Source: Thecamonas trahens ATCC 50062 (Eukaryota; Apusozoa; Apusomonadida; Apusomonadidae). Taken from it: DNA of 64,000 bases. Below the pieces are notes generated by a model. The model saw only the letters and a list, made by a program, of their open reading frames with translations, had not been told where the DNA came from and did no database searches. Below, one piece after another: positions 36,701 to 46,337 of this stretch. Where the stretch lies: the NCBI RefSeq assembly GCF_000142905.1, contig NW_013657661.1, positions 261,793 to 325,792 of the forward strand, given 5' to 3'. Positions within the stretch are counted from its first letter, which is position 1. Each line of letters begins with the position of its first letter. The position numbers were made by a program, and so were the translations under genes.

Positions 36701-38533
36701 TTGTCCTCGACTGCCTTCATACGGAGGCGGAGCTTGGCAGCAGCAGCCGCACCCGGCGCGGTGAGGCCAAGCCCGGCGGCCTCAAGGTTGTCGAGGATCG
36801 AGCCCAGCTCGGCGTGCGAGTACGGCTTGTTGGGATCAAGCGCAGGGTAGGCCGACTCGACGGCCTTGGCGCCATCAACGAGGCGAGCGGCCTTGGTCTT
36901 GTCCGGCTCGTGCATGGCAACAGTCTTGGCCATGGCGGCCTGGCGCTTGTACGCCGCGCGGGTCTTGGCGGCGCGGGCCTGTTGGGCAGCATCGAGCGGC
37001 TTGCGGCTACCGCCGTCGGAGGCCGGATCAGCGTCAAAGTCGCGAAGGACCGAGCCGACACCCGGCGACACGCCGCGCATGTCATCCATGGCAGCACGAG
37101 CCGAGTCAGACTGGTCGGCAAGGTCATTCTCCGACGCCGCCGTAATCTCCAGCGCCTCCGACCGCTTGCGCATCGACTCACGCCCACGGCGCGCCCGCGC
37201 AGACCGAGCCTGGGCTTGCTGTGATGCCTTGGCCTGCTCGGCCGCCAACCGACGGGCCTCGTCCTCTTCGGCGCGCTTGGCGGCAGCCTTCTTGTCCTCA
37301 TACGCCGCCCGGACAGCTGAGGCTGCAGCACGGTGGTCAGCGCAGTAGAACGCCGGCGACGGCCCATCCGGATCGTTGTAGGCCTCGTCACAGATGTCGG
37401 GGTACAGATAGTAGCCGGTGCCGGCAAGCGGGACCGAGCACATGCAGCACGAGAAGCAGCGGACGTGGAAAAATGCCCCCTCGGCCTTGATCACTGGGTC
37501 GATGCCGAGCGCGGCCGAGCAGACCGGGCACGGATCCGCCGGCGAGTACGTGAGCGACGCGGTGCTTCCGCCGTCCTTGGAAGCGTCAAACTCAGAGGCG
37601 AGAATGATGTGGACAGTGAGCTCGCCACCGTCAGCCGCGTCCGCACCGGCACCGGCGCCGGCGCCTGGCTCAACAAGCGCCACACCGACCTGGGTGTAGC
37701 GGTCCGAGAGCAGGGCAGTCAGCGCCGATGGCGACTCGGCAGCCAGCAGGGCAAGATGGTGGTTTGCCTGGTTGGCGCGCGTAGTGAGCACGTGCTCGGT
37801 GACTGGCCCCGTTACAGCACCAAACTTGGAGATGGCCAACTCTAGCGGCAACGAGTCGTCTGACACCCGTGTGGCAGCAACAGCGCAGAGATCTGGTATC
37901 GGAGCATTGGGACAACGAAGAGTGGAGGCGATCGTAACAGCGGTCAGCGGTGAGCATAAGGGTAAGGATGAGATGAGTACGTAAGCGAGTGTGATGGTGA
38001 GTGGGTGGGTGGGTGGATGGGTGGGGAGGGTGGGGGGGGTGGGGGGGTGGGGAGGGTGACTGACTGCGGGGGAGGGAGGGGGAGGGGGAGGGGGAGTGCT
38101 CTTCATCCACGCACCGTGGCCATGCAGGTTTTCGCCCATTTTTCGCCGGAAACCTGACGGACGCACGAGGGGGGGGGGGGGGGAGGGGGGAGGGGAGAAG
38201 GGGGAGGGGAGGGGGGCACAGGAGGAGAGCAGGACATGGGAGAAGCTACATACCGGACTCTACACGAAGAGCATGTGTCGGTTGCGCAGAACGGAGAGTG
38301 CGGATGGCGACAGTGGCCTTGGTGGCCAGGTCGGTGGCGGCAAAGGCAGGAAAGCCAGTTAGGCGGACAGCAGCCGAGGCAGGCGTCCAGCCGTCCACCA
38401 GGGCAGAGAGCTCGGCTTCAAAGCCAGCTGGCGCAGTGCGGAGCGAGTCAACAGCCGTACTGAATGCTCCGCGGTAGGAGACTTCTCCCGCAGGCCCACC
38501 GGCTTTGGGAACCGTTCCCGATGTGCTCGCCAT
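33727..38533 (-). CDS. LIM-domain protein with long alanine-rich helical-bundle region (three frame breaks)
   Basis: About 1,482 residues if one base is added at each of three breaks. Exon 1 is 38533-38254 (donor GTATGT), exon 2 starts at about 37892 (acceptor CCAG; a second CAG in the same phase lies 28 codon-bases further). An ATG at 38626 could extend it. The first 190 residues are unknown. A single LIM domain (CPVC, HVRC, CCMC, then CADH; about 225-290) follows, then a basic helix, and more than 1,000 residues of Ala-rich amphipathic helices resembling talin-rod or vinculin bundles in composition only. LIM proteins act at actin or adhesion sites. Breaks: near 36020 (position not exact), the A5 run near 35033-35037, and the A4 run near 34673-34676. 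Each continuation keeps the same helical pattern, so they belong to one gene. Confidence 0.75.
37893..38253 (-). other. Intron of the LIM-domain gene, C-rich on the sense strand
   Basis: A 361-base phase-1 intron with the best donor in the window, GTATGT. It contains long runs of CCCCCT/CCCA type (G-rich on the plus strand, 38014-38215) that could form a quadruplex on the opposite strand. The exact acceptor is uncertain between two AGs of the same phase. Confidence 0.7.
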
Positions 38534-39037
38534 GCTGTGATGATCGAGAGATGTGGTCAGACAGGCACGCCACGTCTCCCTCGTCACCGCTTTCTTCTGC
38601 CAGTCCGTCTGTCTGCTGACGGTCATGATGTGATCGATCCATCGACCCTACAGTCCGGACCGAGTCAAACGGGTCCGATCGGTGGTCCACATAGCACCAT
38701 CACAAGCTGCCATCGATCCGCACGACTGTGCGCAGAGCGACTGGAACAGGGGAGGTGGGGGGTGGGGAAGATCATGCGATCCACGACGTCGACTCAACCG
38801 ATACAAACTTCTACACACACACACACACACACACGCACACATTGATTTCTTAGCTATCTCCCCGATCTCCCGACGTAGTACATGGTCCGGAGCATGTTGA
38901 CGTCACACGCATTCTCCATTCTTCACACGAAGAACCATTCGAATCACGGCAGTGAACAGTGATCATGCATGACTCCGACTGGATGCGGCGTCCCAACGTC
39001 ATCCACATCTCTCTCTCTCGCACAGGGTGAGCAAGGG
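38534..39037. promoter_or_regulatory. Divergent spacer LIM gene / unknown gene, with CA repeat and CRE-like palindrome
   Basis: 504 bases if the ATG at 39038 is used. It holds a CA repeat (38813-38840) and one perfect TGACGTCA palindrome at 38898-38905, the consensus of bZIP CRE sites. One such 8-mer can occur by chance in a GC-rich genome. Confidence 0.45.
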
Positions 39038-40750
39038 ATGAAGGCACAGCTTGTGCATGCAGAGGTGCGCGAGAGTCTTATTCATCGCCGCCGGTTCCAG
39101 CATCTGGCGACGTGGCAGCGGCAGCGGGAGGCGGCGGCGAGCAGCAAGGCTGGTGACGTCGGACGACGGGGACGCGGGCCGGGACGGGGACGGGGACGGG
39201 GACGGGGACGGCGACACACCACATGGGCAGCGTTTCCGGTGGGGAGTGCTGGCGGGAGGAGGGAGGAGGGAGGCGGACGGACAACAGGGGTTGCGTGTGT
39301 TCCGCTGCATGAGCCTCAACCGCCGCATGAGGCGCTCGCCCTCGCTACCGCCCGCTCGTCTCATGTCCTCTCGTTGGAGGCGGCCGACCCACCGCTGGCT
39401 CGCCTCGCCGAGGTTCATCCGGACGGCGTCTCGTTTGTGGCACTACCGTTTGCGGGCTCCCCACCGGCGGTGTGGGCGGTCGATCCACCAGCTCGGGTGG
39501 TCGCCGGCCTAGGCTGGGCGCCACGCCATCGCATCTTTGCCCTCCGCCTTGCGCTCGGTCCGGCCAAGCCCGATCGCATCGTGTTTCTCGACGGTTTGGC
39601 CGGCACCGAGCTGGCGCATGTCGAGCTGCCGGCGCAGATGGGCGAGGTCAGCTCCGGAAATGTGGTGGTGGCTGACGGGTTTGTTGCCGCAGGCTGGCTT
39701 GCTGACGATGTCTTTGCCATCGTTCTTACCTCTGGCTACCGGGTTGTTACTTGGGTTGATGGTGCTGGTGAGCCAGCACTGGCTGGCGTGGCCGATGTGC
39801 CGGACGTCGCGCTGGTGAAAGCGCTGGAAGGGATCAGCGACGTGAACTTTGACGTGCTGCCTGCAGCTGTGATGACGCGGGCGGGCGCAGCGGTGCTCGT
39901 CATTCCTCTGGTGGCCACACCGGTCCCGGTCTCGCTCCTTCCGCTCGCTGGCGCCTCGCTCACCTCGCCGAGTTTGAACGTGCTCGAGACCACGCTCGAG
40001 CTGAGCGGGACAAGCGCCACCGTCGGCTCGGGTCTTCCGTCGCTCTTTGACATCCATGGGACTGGCGCATCGGCGGCAAGGAGCGGGCCGAGCCTTCCTC
40101 CGCCGCACATCCTCGACTCTGGCTTTGCGCTCCTTGCACTCTCGGCCAAGGACGACGGCGACGGCGGAGTCCGACTCGAGCTCTCGCACCTCGAGGCTTG
40201 TGCGGCGAGCATCTTGGAATCGGGCTTGGTGCCAGTGGCCCTGACGCCGCTGTGGGGCGGAAAGGCGCTGGTGCACAACGCGGGGCCGCAGGCGGTTGTT
40301 GTCGACGTCTGGACCGGCGAGCTTGAGCCGCTGAGCCTCGAGCCGCCGGTTCATCCGAGCAGCGTCATCTTGGGCAGCTCGGCCGAGGCCAAGGCGGAGC
40401 TCGGCTACCTGCTTGTCGGCGTGCCGGCTACGTCGAACGGTGGCGAGCCGTTTGCGCGGCTATCGACGGCGACGCTCTTTGAAGAGCTATGCGTGTACGT
40501 GGTGGAGAAGAACGGCGACGCGAGGAGCGAGCAGGAGACCAGCGACGGCAGCGATGACGAGGCGAGTAGCAAGGCAAGGGATGGCGAGGTCGAGCCGAGC
40601 CTAGGCGAGCTGAGCGCGCAGATTGCGGCATTGGCTGGCGTTGTGGCTGACGGGTTTGGGCGTATGGAGGCTGGGATGGCGGCACTGGCTGCGCGGGTGG
40701 CAAGTATGGAAGAGCGCGTGGAAGAGGCCTTTAGTGAGGCTGAATGTTGA
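39038..40750 (+). CDS. Protein of unknown function with C-terminal coiled coil, 570 residues
   Basis: I do not recognise the family. The ATG at 39038 is chosen; an in-frame ATG at 38969 adds 23 residues, and a pyrimidine tract with CAG lies between them, so an upstream exon cannot be excluded. Residues about 35-85 are an Arg/Gly run from GGGGAC repeats. This stretch could instead be an intron (phase-1 donor GTGACG near 39152, acceptor CAACAG near 39287), which would leave the frame unchanged. The main part (about 95-480) is rich in beta-strand-like segments with short hydrophobic blocks, as in a propeller or beta-sandwich. The end has an acidic linker and a heptad-repeat helix. The last 20 bases of the CDS overlap the convergent carrier gene. 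Confidence 0.6.
   Translation: MKAQLVHAEVRESLIHRRRFQHLATWQRQREAAASSKAGDVGRRGRGPGRGRGRGRGRRHTTWAAFPVGSAGGRREEGGGRTTGVACVPLHEPQPPHEALALATARSSHVLSLEAADPPLARLAEVHPDGVSFVALPFAGSPPAVWAVDPPARVVAGLGWAPRHRIFALRLALGPAKPDRIVFLDGLAGTELAHVELPAQMGEVSSGNVVVADGFVAAGWLADDVFAIVLTSGYRVVTWVDGAGEPALAGVADVPDVALVKALEGISDVNFDVLPAAVMTRAGAAVLVIPLVATPVPVSLLPLAGASLTSPSLNVLETTLELSGTSATVGSGLPSLFDIHGTGASAARSGPSLPPPHILDSGFALLALSAKDDGDGGVRLELSHLEACAASILESGLVPVALTPLWGGKALVHNAGPQAVVVDVWTGELEPLSLEPPVHPSSVILGSSAEAKAELGYLLVGVPATSNGGEPFARLSTATLFEELCVYVVEKNGDARSEQETSDGSDDEASSKARDGEVEPSLGELSAQIAALAGVVADGFGRMEAGMAALAARVASMEERVEEAFSEAEC
39165..39215. repeat. GGGGAC hexamer array
   Basis: Repeated GGGGAC units inside the unknown gene; coded as Gly-Arg in frame, or intronic. 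The same unit occurs upstream of the Mic10 gene. Confidence 0.9.
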
Positions 40751-41783
40751 GGACGTCGCGGAGGTAGTTGTAGACGGCAAACTGGATGGCGGCGCCTGGG
40801 AGGCAGCGAATGGCATTGACGCCCATGCCGTTGGTAAAGGCCTTTGCACCCTCGTGCTTGGCGATGTGGCGGATGCAGGCCATAGTCGACGGGTACAGCG
40901 GCTGGGCGCCGCCCATGCCCGACAGCTGCATGCGCCGACGAACGACGTCGCCTGGAAAGGTGACCGACTGGGCAATGAGGCCTGCGCCAGCGCCACAGAG
41001 CAGATTGCCGACGACCGAGGCCGAGCCGGGGCCTGCGTCGAGCCACGACTTGAGCTGGCCAAAGATGCCCATCTGCAGGCCGACGTACGGGGTAGCGGAG
41101 ACGATGGTAGGGAGGAAGCCCTTGTAGAGAGCAGCGAAGCCCTCTGAGCGAATGGTCTCTGTAGCGCAGTGGACGATTCCCTTGTAGTGGCCGAGCGAGG
41201 CCGGCATGGTGAGGCGGGCGCGGACAGTGTCGATGGGATGGGTGATCGAGGTCTGGACGAGGCCAGCGAGCGAGCCCGAGGCGACGAGGGTGGCGAACGA
41301 GGGCTTTGAGCCATCTGTAGGGCTGAACATGGCCTTGAACTCGTCATTGAGGGTAAACTTGAGCGCGTAGACGGGAATGACTCTCACCACGTTGGCGCCG
41401 TTGCCGCGGAACAGCCCGCGCACGCCCTCCTCACGAAAGAGACGGACCAGAGTGGGGATGACCCCGTCGTACATGGCAGGAGCCGCCGCCCCCGCCCGAG
41501 CCCCTGCCGCCGCCCCCGCCGCAGAAGTAGTCCCAGCCTCAGCCCCAGCCGCCGCCGTAAGCCCGGCCGTAGCCCCAGCTCCCGCCACCCGGGCCATGCC
41601 CTGGACCTGGAAGATGATCTTGACCCGCTCGAGCGGGGCGACACAGGTCTTGGTCACGGCGCCTGCGCCTGCACCGGCCAGCAGCAGGCGCAAGGCAGTT
41701 TCTGAAGCACTCATAACCTCTTTCTTCTCTACCTCATCATTGCTAGCTACAAGCGGAATAGCCTGTGGCGGAGGGGTAGCCAT
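40731..41783 (-). CDS. Mitochondrial carrier family (SLC25) transporter, CoA/adenine-nucleotide-like
   Basis: 350 residues from the ATG at 41783; a second in-frame ATG at 41715 (MSASETALRLLLAG) is possible. Three carrier repeats are visible with their signatures: PLERVK, then PIDTVRAR, and FPGDVVRRR; the first has PxE in place of PxD. RGNGANVVRVIP resembles adenine-nucleotide and CoA carriers such as SLC25A42/Leu5, but the substrate is not certain. Between the first signature and the YDG block lies an extra segment of about 40 Ala/Gly residues, in the matrix loop. Its 3' end overlaps the convergent unknown gene by 20 coding bases. It is divergent from the CH-domain gene. Confidence 0.9.
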   Translation of the reverse strand: MATPPPQAIPLVASNDEVEKKEVMSASETALRLLLAGAGAGAVTKTCVAPLERVKIIFQVQGMARVAGAGATAGLTAAAGAEAGTTSAAGAAAGARAGAAAPAMYDGVIPTLVRLFREEGVRGLFRGNGANVVRVIPVYALKFTLNDEFKAMFSPTDGSKPSFATLVASGSLAGLVQTSITHPIDTVRARLTMPASLGHYKGIVHCATETIRSEGFAALYKGFLPTIVSATPYVGLQMGIFGQLKSWLDAGPGSASVVGNLLCGAGAGLIAQSVTFPGDVVRRRMQLSGMGGAQPLYPSTMACIRHIAKHEGAKAFTNGMGVNAIRCLPGAAIQFAVYNYLRDVLNIQPH

Positions 41784-42206
41784 CCACACACCCCACGCAG
41801 CGTGTGTGTTGTGACGCAAGAGCAGCGTGGCCCGCTCTCCGCTCAACACCCGCCCAAAGAGACCTTTGTTTTTGGCTCGGCAGTGCTGCCGCTTTCCCGC
41901 TGCCGCACAGAGCACGGCTTCCTCGCTCGGCAGCTTCCAATCGAAAGCTGCGATCACACCGTGAAGCGTCGTTTCTTCTCCTTCTACACCCTTTCCCCTC
42001 CCCCCTCCCCCCCCTCCCTTTCCTTCCCCTGATCCCGTTCTCCCCCGGCTGCCTCCCTCTGTCTGTGTGCGCAACAGTGGCACGTGCGATATGCGACCGA
42101 TGACACTTTATTGGTGTGACAATGGTCATCATAGATGATCATCATATCTCCTTGCCCAGTTGTTGCGCTCCTGCATCCACCAACCACTTTGCAACGCTCA
42201 GGATTC

Positions 42207-42306
42207 NNNNNNNNNNNNNNNNNNNNNNNNNNNNNNNNNNNNNNNNNNNNNNNNNNNNNNNNNNNNNNNNNNNNNNNNNNNNNNNNNNNNNNNNNNNNNN
42301 NNNNNN
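42207..42306. other. Assembly gap, 100 N
   Basis: Exactly 100 Ns, a default-size gap. The sequence on either side is not repetitive. Confidence 0.99.
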
Positions 42307-42418
42307 TTGCCTTCGCCCTCCCCTCCGCAGCCTTACCCCCCGCCTCGCCCTGGTGCACACCTGGCCCATACGTTGCTACACCCGTTTTGCCCAATTTCTC
42401 CCAATTTCACCCAAATGG

Positions 42419-42470
42419 CCCCATTTCGCCCCTCCGGCCCATTTCGCCCCTCCGGCCCATTCCGCCCGTC
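42419..42470. repeat. Three tandem copies of an 18-base pyrimidine-rich unit
   Basis: The unit starts CCCATTTCGCCCC; two perfect copies and one partial copy, about 125 bases before the CH-domain start codon. A shorter direct repeat (CGTCCGTTTCGCT) follows just downstream. Confidence 0.85.
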
Positions 42471-42593
42471 TGTCTGTTCCCCATTCGCTCGTCCGTTTCG
42501 CTCGTCCGTTTCGCTCCCACGTTGCTGCCTCCCTGGCCACCCCGTCGGCGGGTCTCGCCAGGCCACAGCTGACTTGCAAGAGAGCAAAGCGGG

Positions 42594-45223
42594 ATGGCAG
42601 CAACGCGAGAGGTGCTGTCGCGTGATGTGCTCAAGTGGCTCCAGTCGCTCGACCTCACGTACCCAGTCAAGAACCTCCGCCGTGCCTTCTCCAACGGCTT
42701 CCTCGTCGCCGAGGTCCTTTCCCACTACTCCAACGATATCCAGATGCACGCCTTTGATAACGGGACGGCGCTCAAGCGCAAGCTGGCAAACTGGGAGATG
42801 CTGTCCAAGGTATGCGCCAGACTCTCCTCCATCCCTTCCTTCCTCCCTCCCCCCCCCCCCCCCCCCTTGTCCTACCTCACTCACTCACTCAATCCTCCTC
42901 GCAGTTCTTCCGCAAGCACAACATCCCCGTCAGTCAGTCGCAGATCGAGGGCCTGGTCCATGCCAAGCGTGGTGCGGCGGTGCCGTTTATTGAGTTTCTG
43001 TACACCTTTCTCACTCGCAAGCCTGTCAAGAAGCGCAAGCGCCGTGGTGCGCCGGCCCTGGCCGGTGCAGAGGGTGCGCCGACGCCCGACTTTGCCAAGC
43101 CGACGGCGTCCAAGCTGATCAAGGAGGCGCTGACTATGACCGAGGACGAGCTGGTGCAGGATCGCGAAGTCCGTGCCGCCATTAACCAGGAGACCATTCG
43201 TCACCACCTCGAGGAGAAGCGCGAGCACATGCGGATGACCAAGACGTCTGGCCGCGGCGGCGCGGGTGAGTCCATCTCGCGGCGCGGAACGTCGTCGATG
43301 CGCGGCTCGTCCGGCCGGCGCCGGGAGAGCGGCGGTCGCCGCTCGGGCGTGGTGGAGATCAAGGAAGTGAGTCGGAGCAAGGACGGGCGGGTCGGGCGTG
43401 GTGGCGGCGGTGCCGCCGACGGCGGCGACACCTCGCGGGCCGACTACGATGCCATGGACGGCGCGCTCCTCGACGACAACGAGATGGCGCATCTGGAGCT
43501 GCTCGGTGATGAGAGCGACGGCGCGGGCCTAGGCGTCACTGGCGGGCACTCGGTCGTGGCCATGATGAACGAGGAGGTTGAGCGCGCACTCAAAGACACC
43601 GAGGTGTACACTGTGTTTGAGCCGCGCGATGCGCCGATCTCGTCGTTCCTCGAGCACCTGCGGACTATTCCGGCCAATGCCGCCGGTGCCGTCTTTCTGG
43701 GCATTCTCGAGCGGACTACCGAGTTTACCGAGGTCTTCCTCCGCGAGTCGTCGGTTCCGGTCGACGAAATGCTCGGCCGCGAGAGTGGGCACGAGCGCGG
43801 CGGCGGCGGTCAGTTTGCGGCCTTTTCCCGGGTCATGCTCTCCGCGCTGCAATTCTCGCCGGCGTTGTCGGCGTTCGAGCATGCATGCCACGTCATGTGC
43901 AGCGTCGGCCAGCAGCTGGTCGCGGTCTCGCCGGCTGCAGCCTGGGCGCTGTTTGAGGACGCGGTTCTGCCCAAGCTGGTGGCCCGGCTGGCGTCGGTCC
44001 AGGCTGCGCGCGGCCTGCTGCTCAAGGTTGTGCTCTCGTTCTCGGACAATACGCCGGCGGCGCACTTGCTGGTCATCACCAAGATGGTTGAGTACCGTGG
44101 CGTGCTGTCCAAGAAGAACGCACTTGTCCCGTGCCTGCTCGTCCTCTTCCGGATGGAGCCGGCATTCGACGGCCCGCTCCTCACCACCTATGTCCAGCAC
44201 GCCGACGCCGGGCTCACAAACACGGTTCCGTCGGTCCGGATCGCCGCCCTCGCGCTCCTCACCCACGTCTGCACCTCGTCGTCGGTCCAGCGGTCGATTG
44301 CTAACGGCCTCCTGGCCTCGTCGGCCGTCTTTGACTACGTTCTTCCGTACGTCGAGCATATGGCCGGCATCGCCGCCGACGCCAACTGGCAGGTCCAGGC
44401 GCAGCTCCTCTGCCTCACCGGCTTTCTGCTTGAGCGGCTTCCGTCGCGGCACCCGTCGGAGCGCGGCATCTACGCGCTGGTCGAGGACGTGCTCGCGCCG
44501 AGCTCGCCCATCTCTGTCAAGAAGATTGGTTTGGCTACGCTCGCCCCGTGTCTTCGGGCGCACCCCTCACTCGGCCTCCACTACGTCCTCGTTCTTCTCT
44601 CGCTCCCGCACCCGCTCCGCGACTCGCTCATCCGGGCCGAGGCGGTCCCGTTTGTCGTCGCCTCGCATAGTCTTTGCGTCCAAGACTACACACTCCCGCC
44701 GCCAGTCCACACCTGGAGCCCGCTGGTCATCGCCAACGCCATCGTACTCCTCACCCAGGAGCGTGGCCTCGACAACCTCGAGCGCGAGCACATGGCTGTT
44801 CTCCGCGCCGCCGTTCGGACCGAGGCCCGCTCGCTCGATTCGAGCGCGGTCTCCGAGTGGTCGCGCGTCTGGTCCGTCCTTCACGAGTACGTCTTTGTCG
44901 GCCTCTGCGATGACGAGGTTTGCGGCGAGACCGTCGGCGTTCTTCAGGAGCTCTTCCTCCTCGTCCCGGGCCTCATTATGGACTCGCTCACGACCCACCG
45001 GCCGACGCTCATCGGCTGCCTCCGCATGCTCATCCGCATGGGCTCGCTCACCTCGCAGCAGATGACTGCCGACTGGCTGGCCTCACTCTTCAACCAGGGC
45101 GGCTCATGGCAGCAAGTCGTCGGCCAGCTCATGCTCTCGTCGTCGCCGTCCGAGGTTGGCCGCCAGGGCGCGCCGCTCCAGCGGCTGCAGGCCATGGTCC
45201 AGCAGTTTGCGCAGTCGCAGTAA
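42594..45223 (+). CDS. CH-domain (SPEF1/SPATA4-type) protein with long helical C-terminus
   Basis: Two exons, 42594-42809 and 42905-45223, joined at a GTATGC donor and CGCAG acceptor (phase 0); 844 residues. Residues about 8-105 match the CH_2 domain of SPATA4 and SPEF1/[51 protein letters not shown], then across the splice [29 protein letters not shown]. The splice is needed to complete the fold. A basic linker and an acidic patch follow, then about 600 residues of alpha-helical repeats with a HEAT/armadillo look. SPATA4 and SPEF1 are short microtubule- or axoneme-associated proteins, so a flagellar role is likely here but inferred. It converges with PI4K2, with 38 bases between stops. Confidence 0.85.
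42810..42904 (+). other. Intron of the CH-domain gene
   Basis: A 95-base phase-0 intron, the shortest in the window; donor GTATGC, a C-rich middle and a good pyrimidine tract before CGCAG. Confidence 0.88.
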
Positions 45224-45261
45224 AACCGCATGCAAGGAGGCGGTCGATTCAATGCTCCTCG

Positions 45262-46337
45262 TCACCAGCCCGAAAAGCAGGCGATGGCGTCGGCGAGTTG
45301 CGGCTCGGTCCACCCGCCCGCAACAATGTCGTGCTCCACGGTGATCGGTGGGCGCTCCAGCAAGTCCAGCGGGGAGAGCCTGGCCATGAGCGCCGAGAGC
45401 GCGTTGACCATTTGGCCGCGCATGACCTGCATCTGGTGCTCAAACGACTCGTCGTCGTACGAGGTGTCGAGCTCAAAGACGTCGCGCAGCGCAGCCGCAG
45501 TCGAGTCCCACTTCATGTTGTCGTGGAGGATCGGCTCGAGTTCGGCGGCAAGCGTGTCCGAGAACGGAAGGGCAGCCTGCGGAAGAGAGGCCCAGGCGTA
45601 GGGATATGTCCGGCACCCGTTAGGGTGCTTGAAAGGAAATGCGAGGCCGTTGTCGATGGCGGCGATGGCGACACGCGGCGCGTCCGACATGGCGTCGTCG
45701 ACGCGGACAAGCCAGTTGTCGGTTCCGCGATCGGTGTTCCGGATGATGTAGTCGAGGATAACCAGCCGCTCAAACTGGGCCTGGAAGGCACGCGCGAGCG
45801 GGGAGGTCGGATCGGCGAGGGCCTCGGCGTGGGTGTCGAGAAAGGTCTGCGCATCGACGTAGCCGTTGACAAACAGCTGGAATGAGCCGATCTTGGGTGA
45901 GAGCGAGAGCGGCTGGCGGATGCCGTTCTCGTACTGCTGGCCATAGTTGAAGACCGGCGAGGCGAGCATGACGAGGTTGGTCGGCGGGACGATGTCGAGG
46001 CCCAGCGCCTCGTCCACCACAAACGCCGCAGCCTCCGAGACAAAGCCCTGGTTGGCAATGAGGCACGCCCGCCCGAAACAGCAAGGAGCGAGCGTCTTGT
46101 GCAGCCACTTCATCCACTTGGGGTTTCGGTCGCCGTACGGCTCCTCGTCCTTGGCTTGAAGATGGCCCGAATGGTGTTGCTGGCGTCGCGGACAAAGTAC
46201 GAGCCTGACGAGCCCTGCGAGACCCTGGTCGGCTGGACGCCGCTGGCAATGCCGGCGCGGACTGTGGAGAGCGCCACAACCACGTCCGGATGGACTGGCT
46301 GGATCGAGTCATCTACTGCATACCGCATTGGTGACAT
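45262..46337 (-). CDS. PI4K2: Phosphatidylinositol 4-kinase type II (one frame break)
   Basis: About 358 residues once one base is added. The P-loop reads QGSSGSYFVRD and the catalytic Lys follows in IFKP; the next frame starts KDEEPYGDRNPKWMKWL. Then come a PCCFG block in place of the CCPCC palmitoylation motif, SFQLFVNGYVDA, the catalytic loop LDYIIRNTDRGTDNWL and metal-binding AAIDNGLAFPFKHP. These are diagnostic of type II PI4-kinases, which make PI4P on Golgi and endosomal membranes. The two frames meet in FKP-KDEEPYG; one missing A at 46151-46152 (plus strand TT, expected TTT) explains it. The only in-frame ATG is at 46337, with a stop upstream, unless there is an earlier exon; the N-terminal extension of animal enzymes is absent. 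Confidence 0.92.

Larger units (their letters stand above)
41784..42593. promoter_or_regulatory. Divergent spacer carrier / CH-domain gene with gap and tandem repeat
   Basis: 810 bases. It contains a pyrimidine tract (41985-42035), an assembly gap at 42207-42306, and three copies of an 18-base unit at 42419-42470 upstream of the CH-domain gene. A plus-strand TTTATT at 42107-42112 resembles a minus-strand polyadenylation hexamer, but no gene fits it. Confidence 0.5.

Noticed and set aside
38935-38950. tRNA-like TTCGAATC
   Set aside because: The bases around it do not pair as a T-arm and no anticodon or acceptor arm is found.
42107-42112. AATAAA on the minus strand as the end of an unseen gene
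   Set aside because: No minus-strand coding region with any family feature lies upstream of it; only a gap and the CH-domain gene's promoter do.
42333-42884. Minus-strand open frame opposite CH-domain exon 1
   Set aside because: It overlaps a well-supported CH domain and its intron and has only low-complexity sequence.
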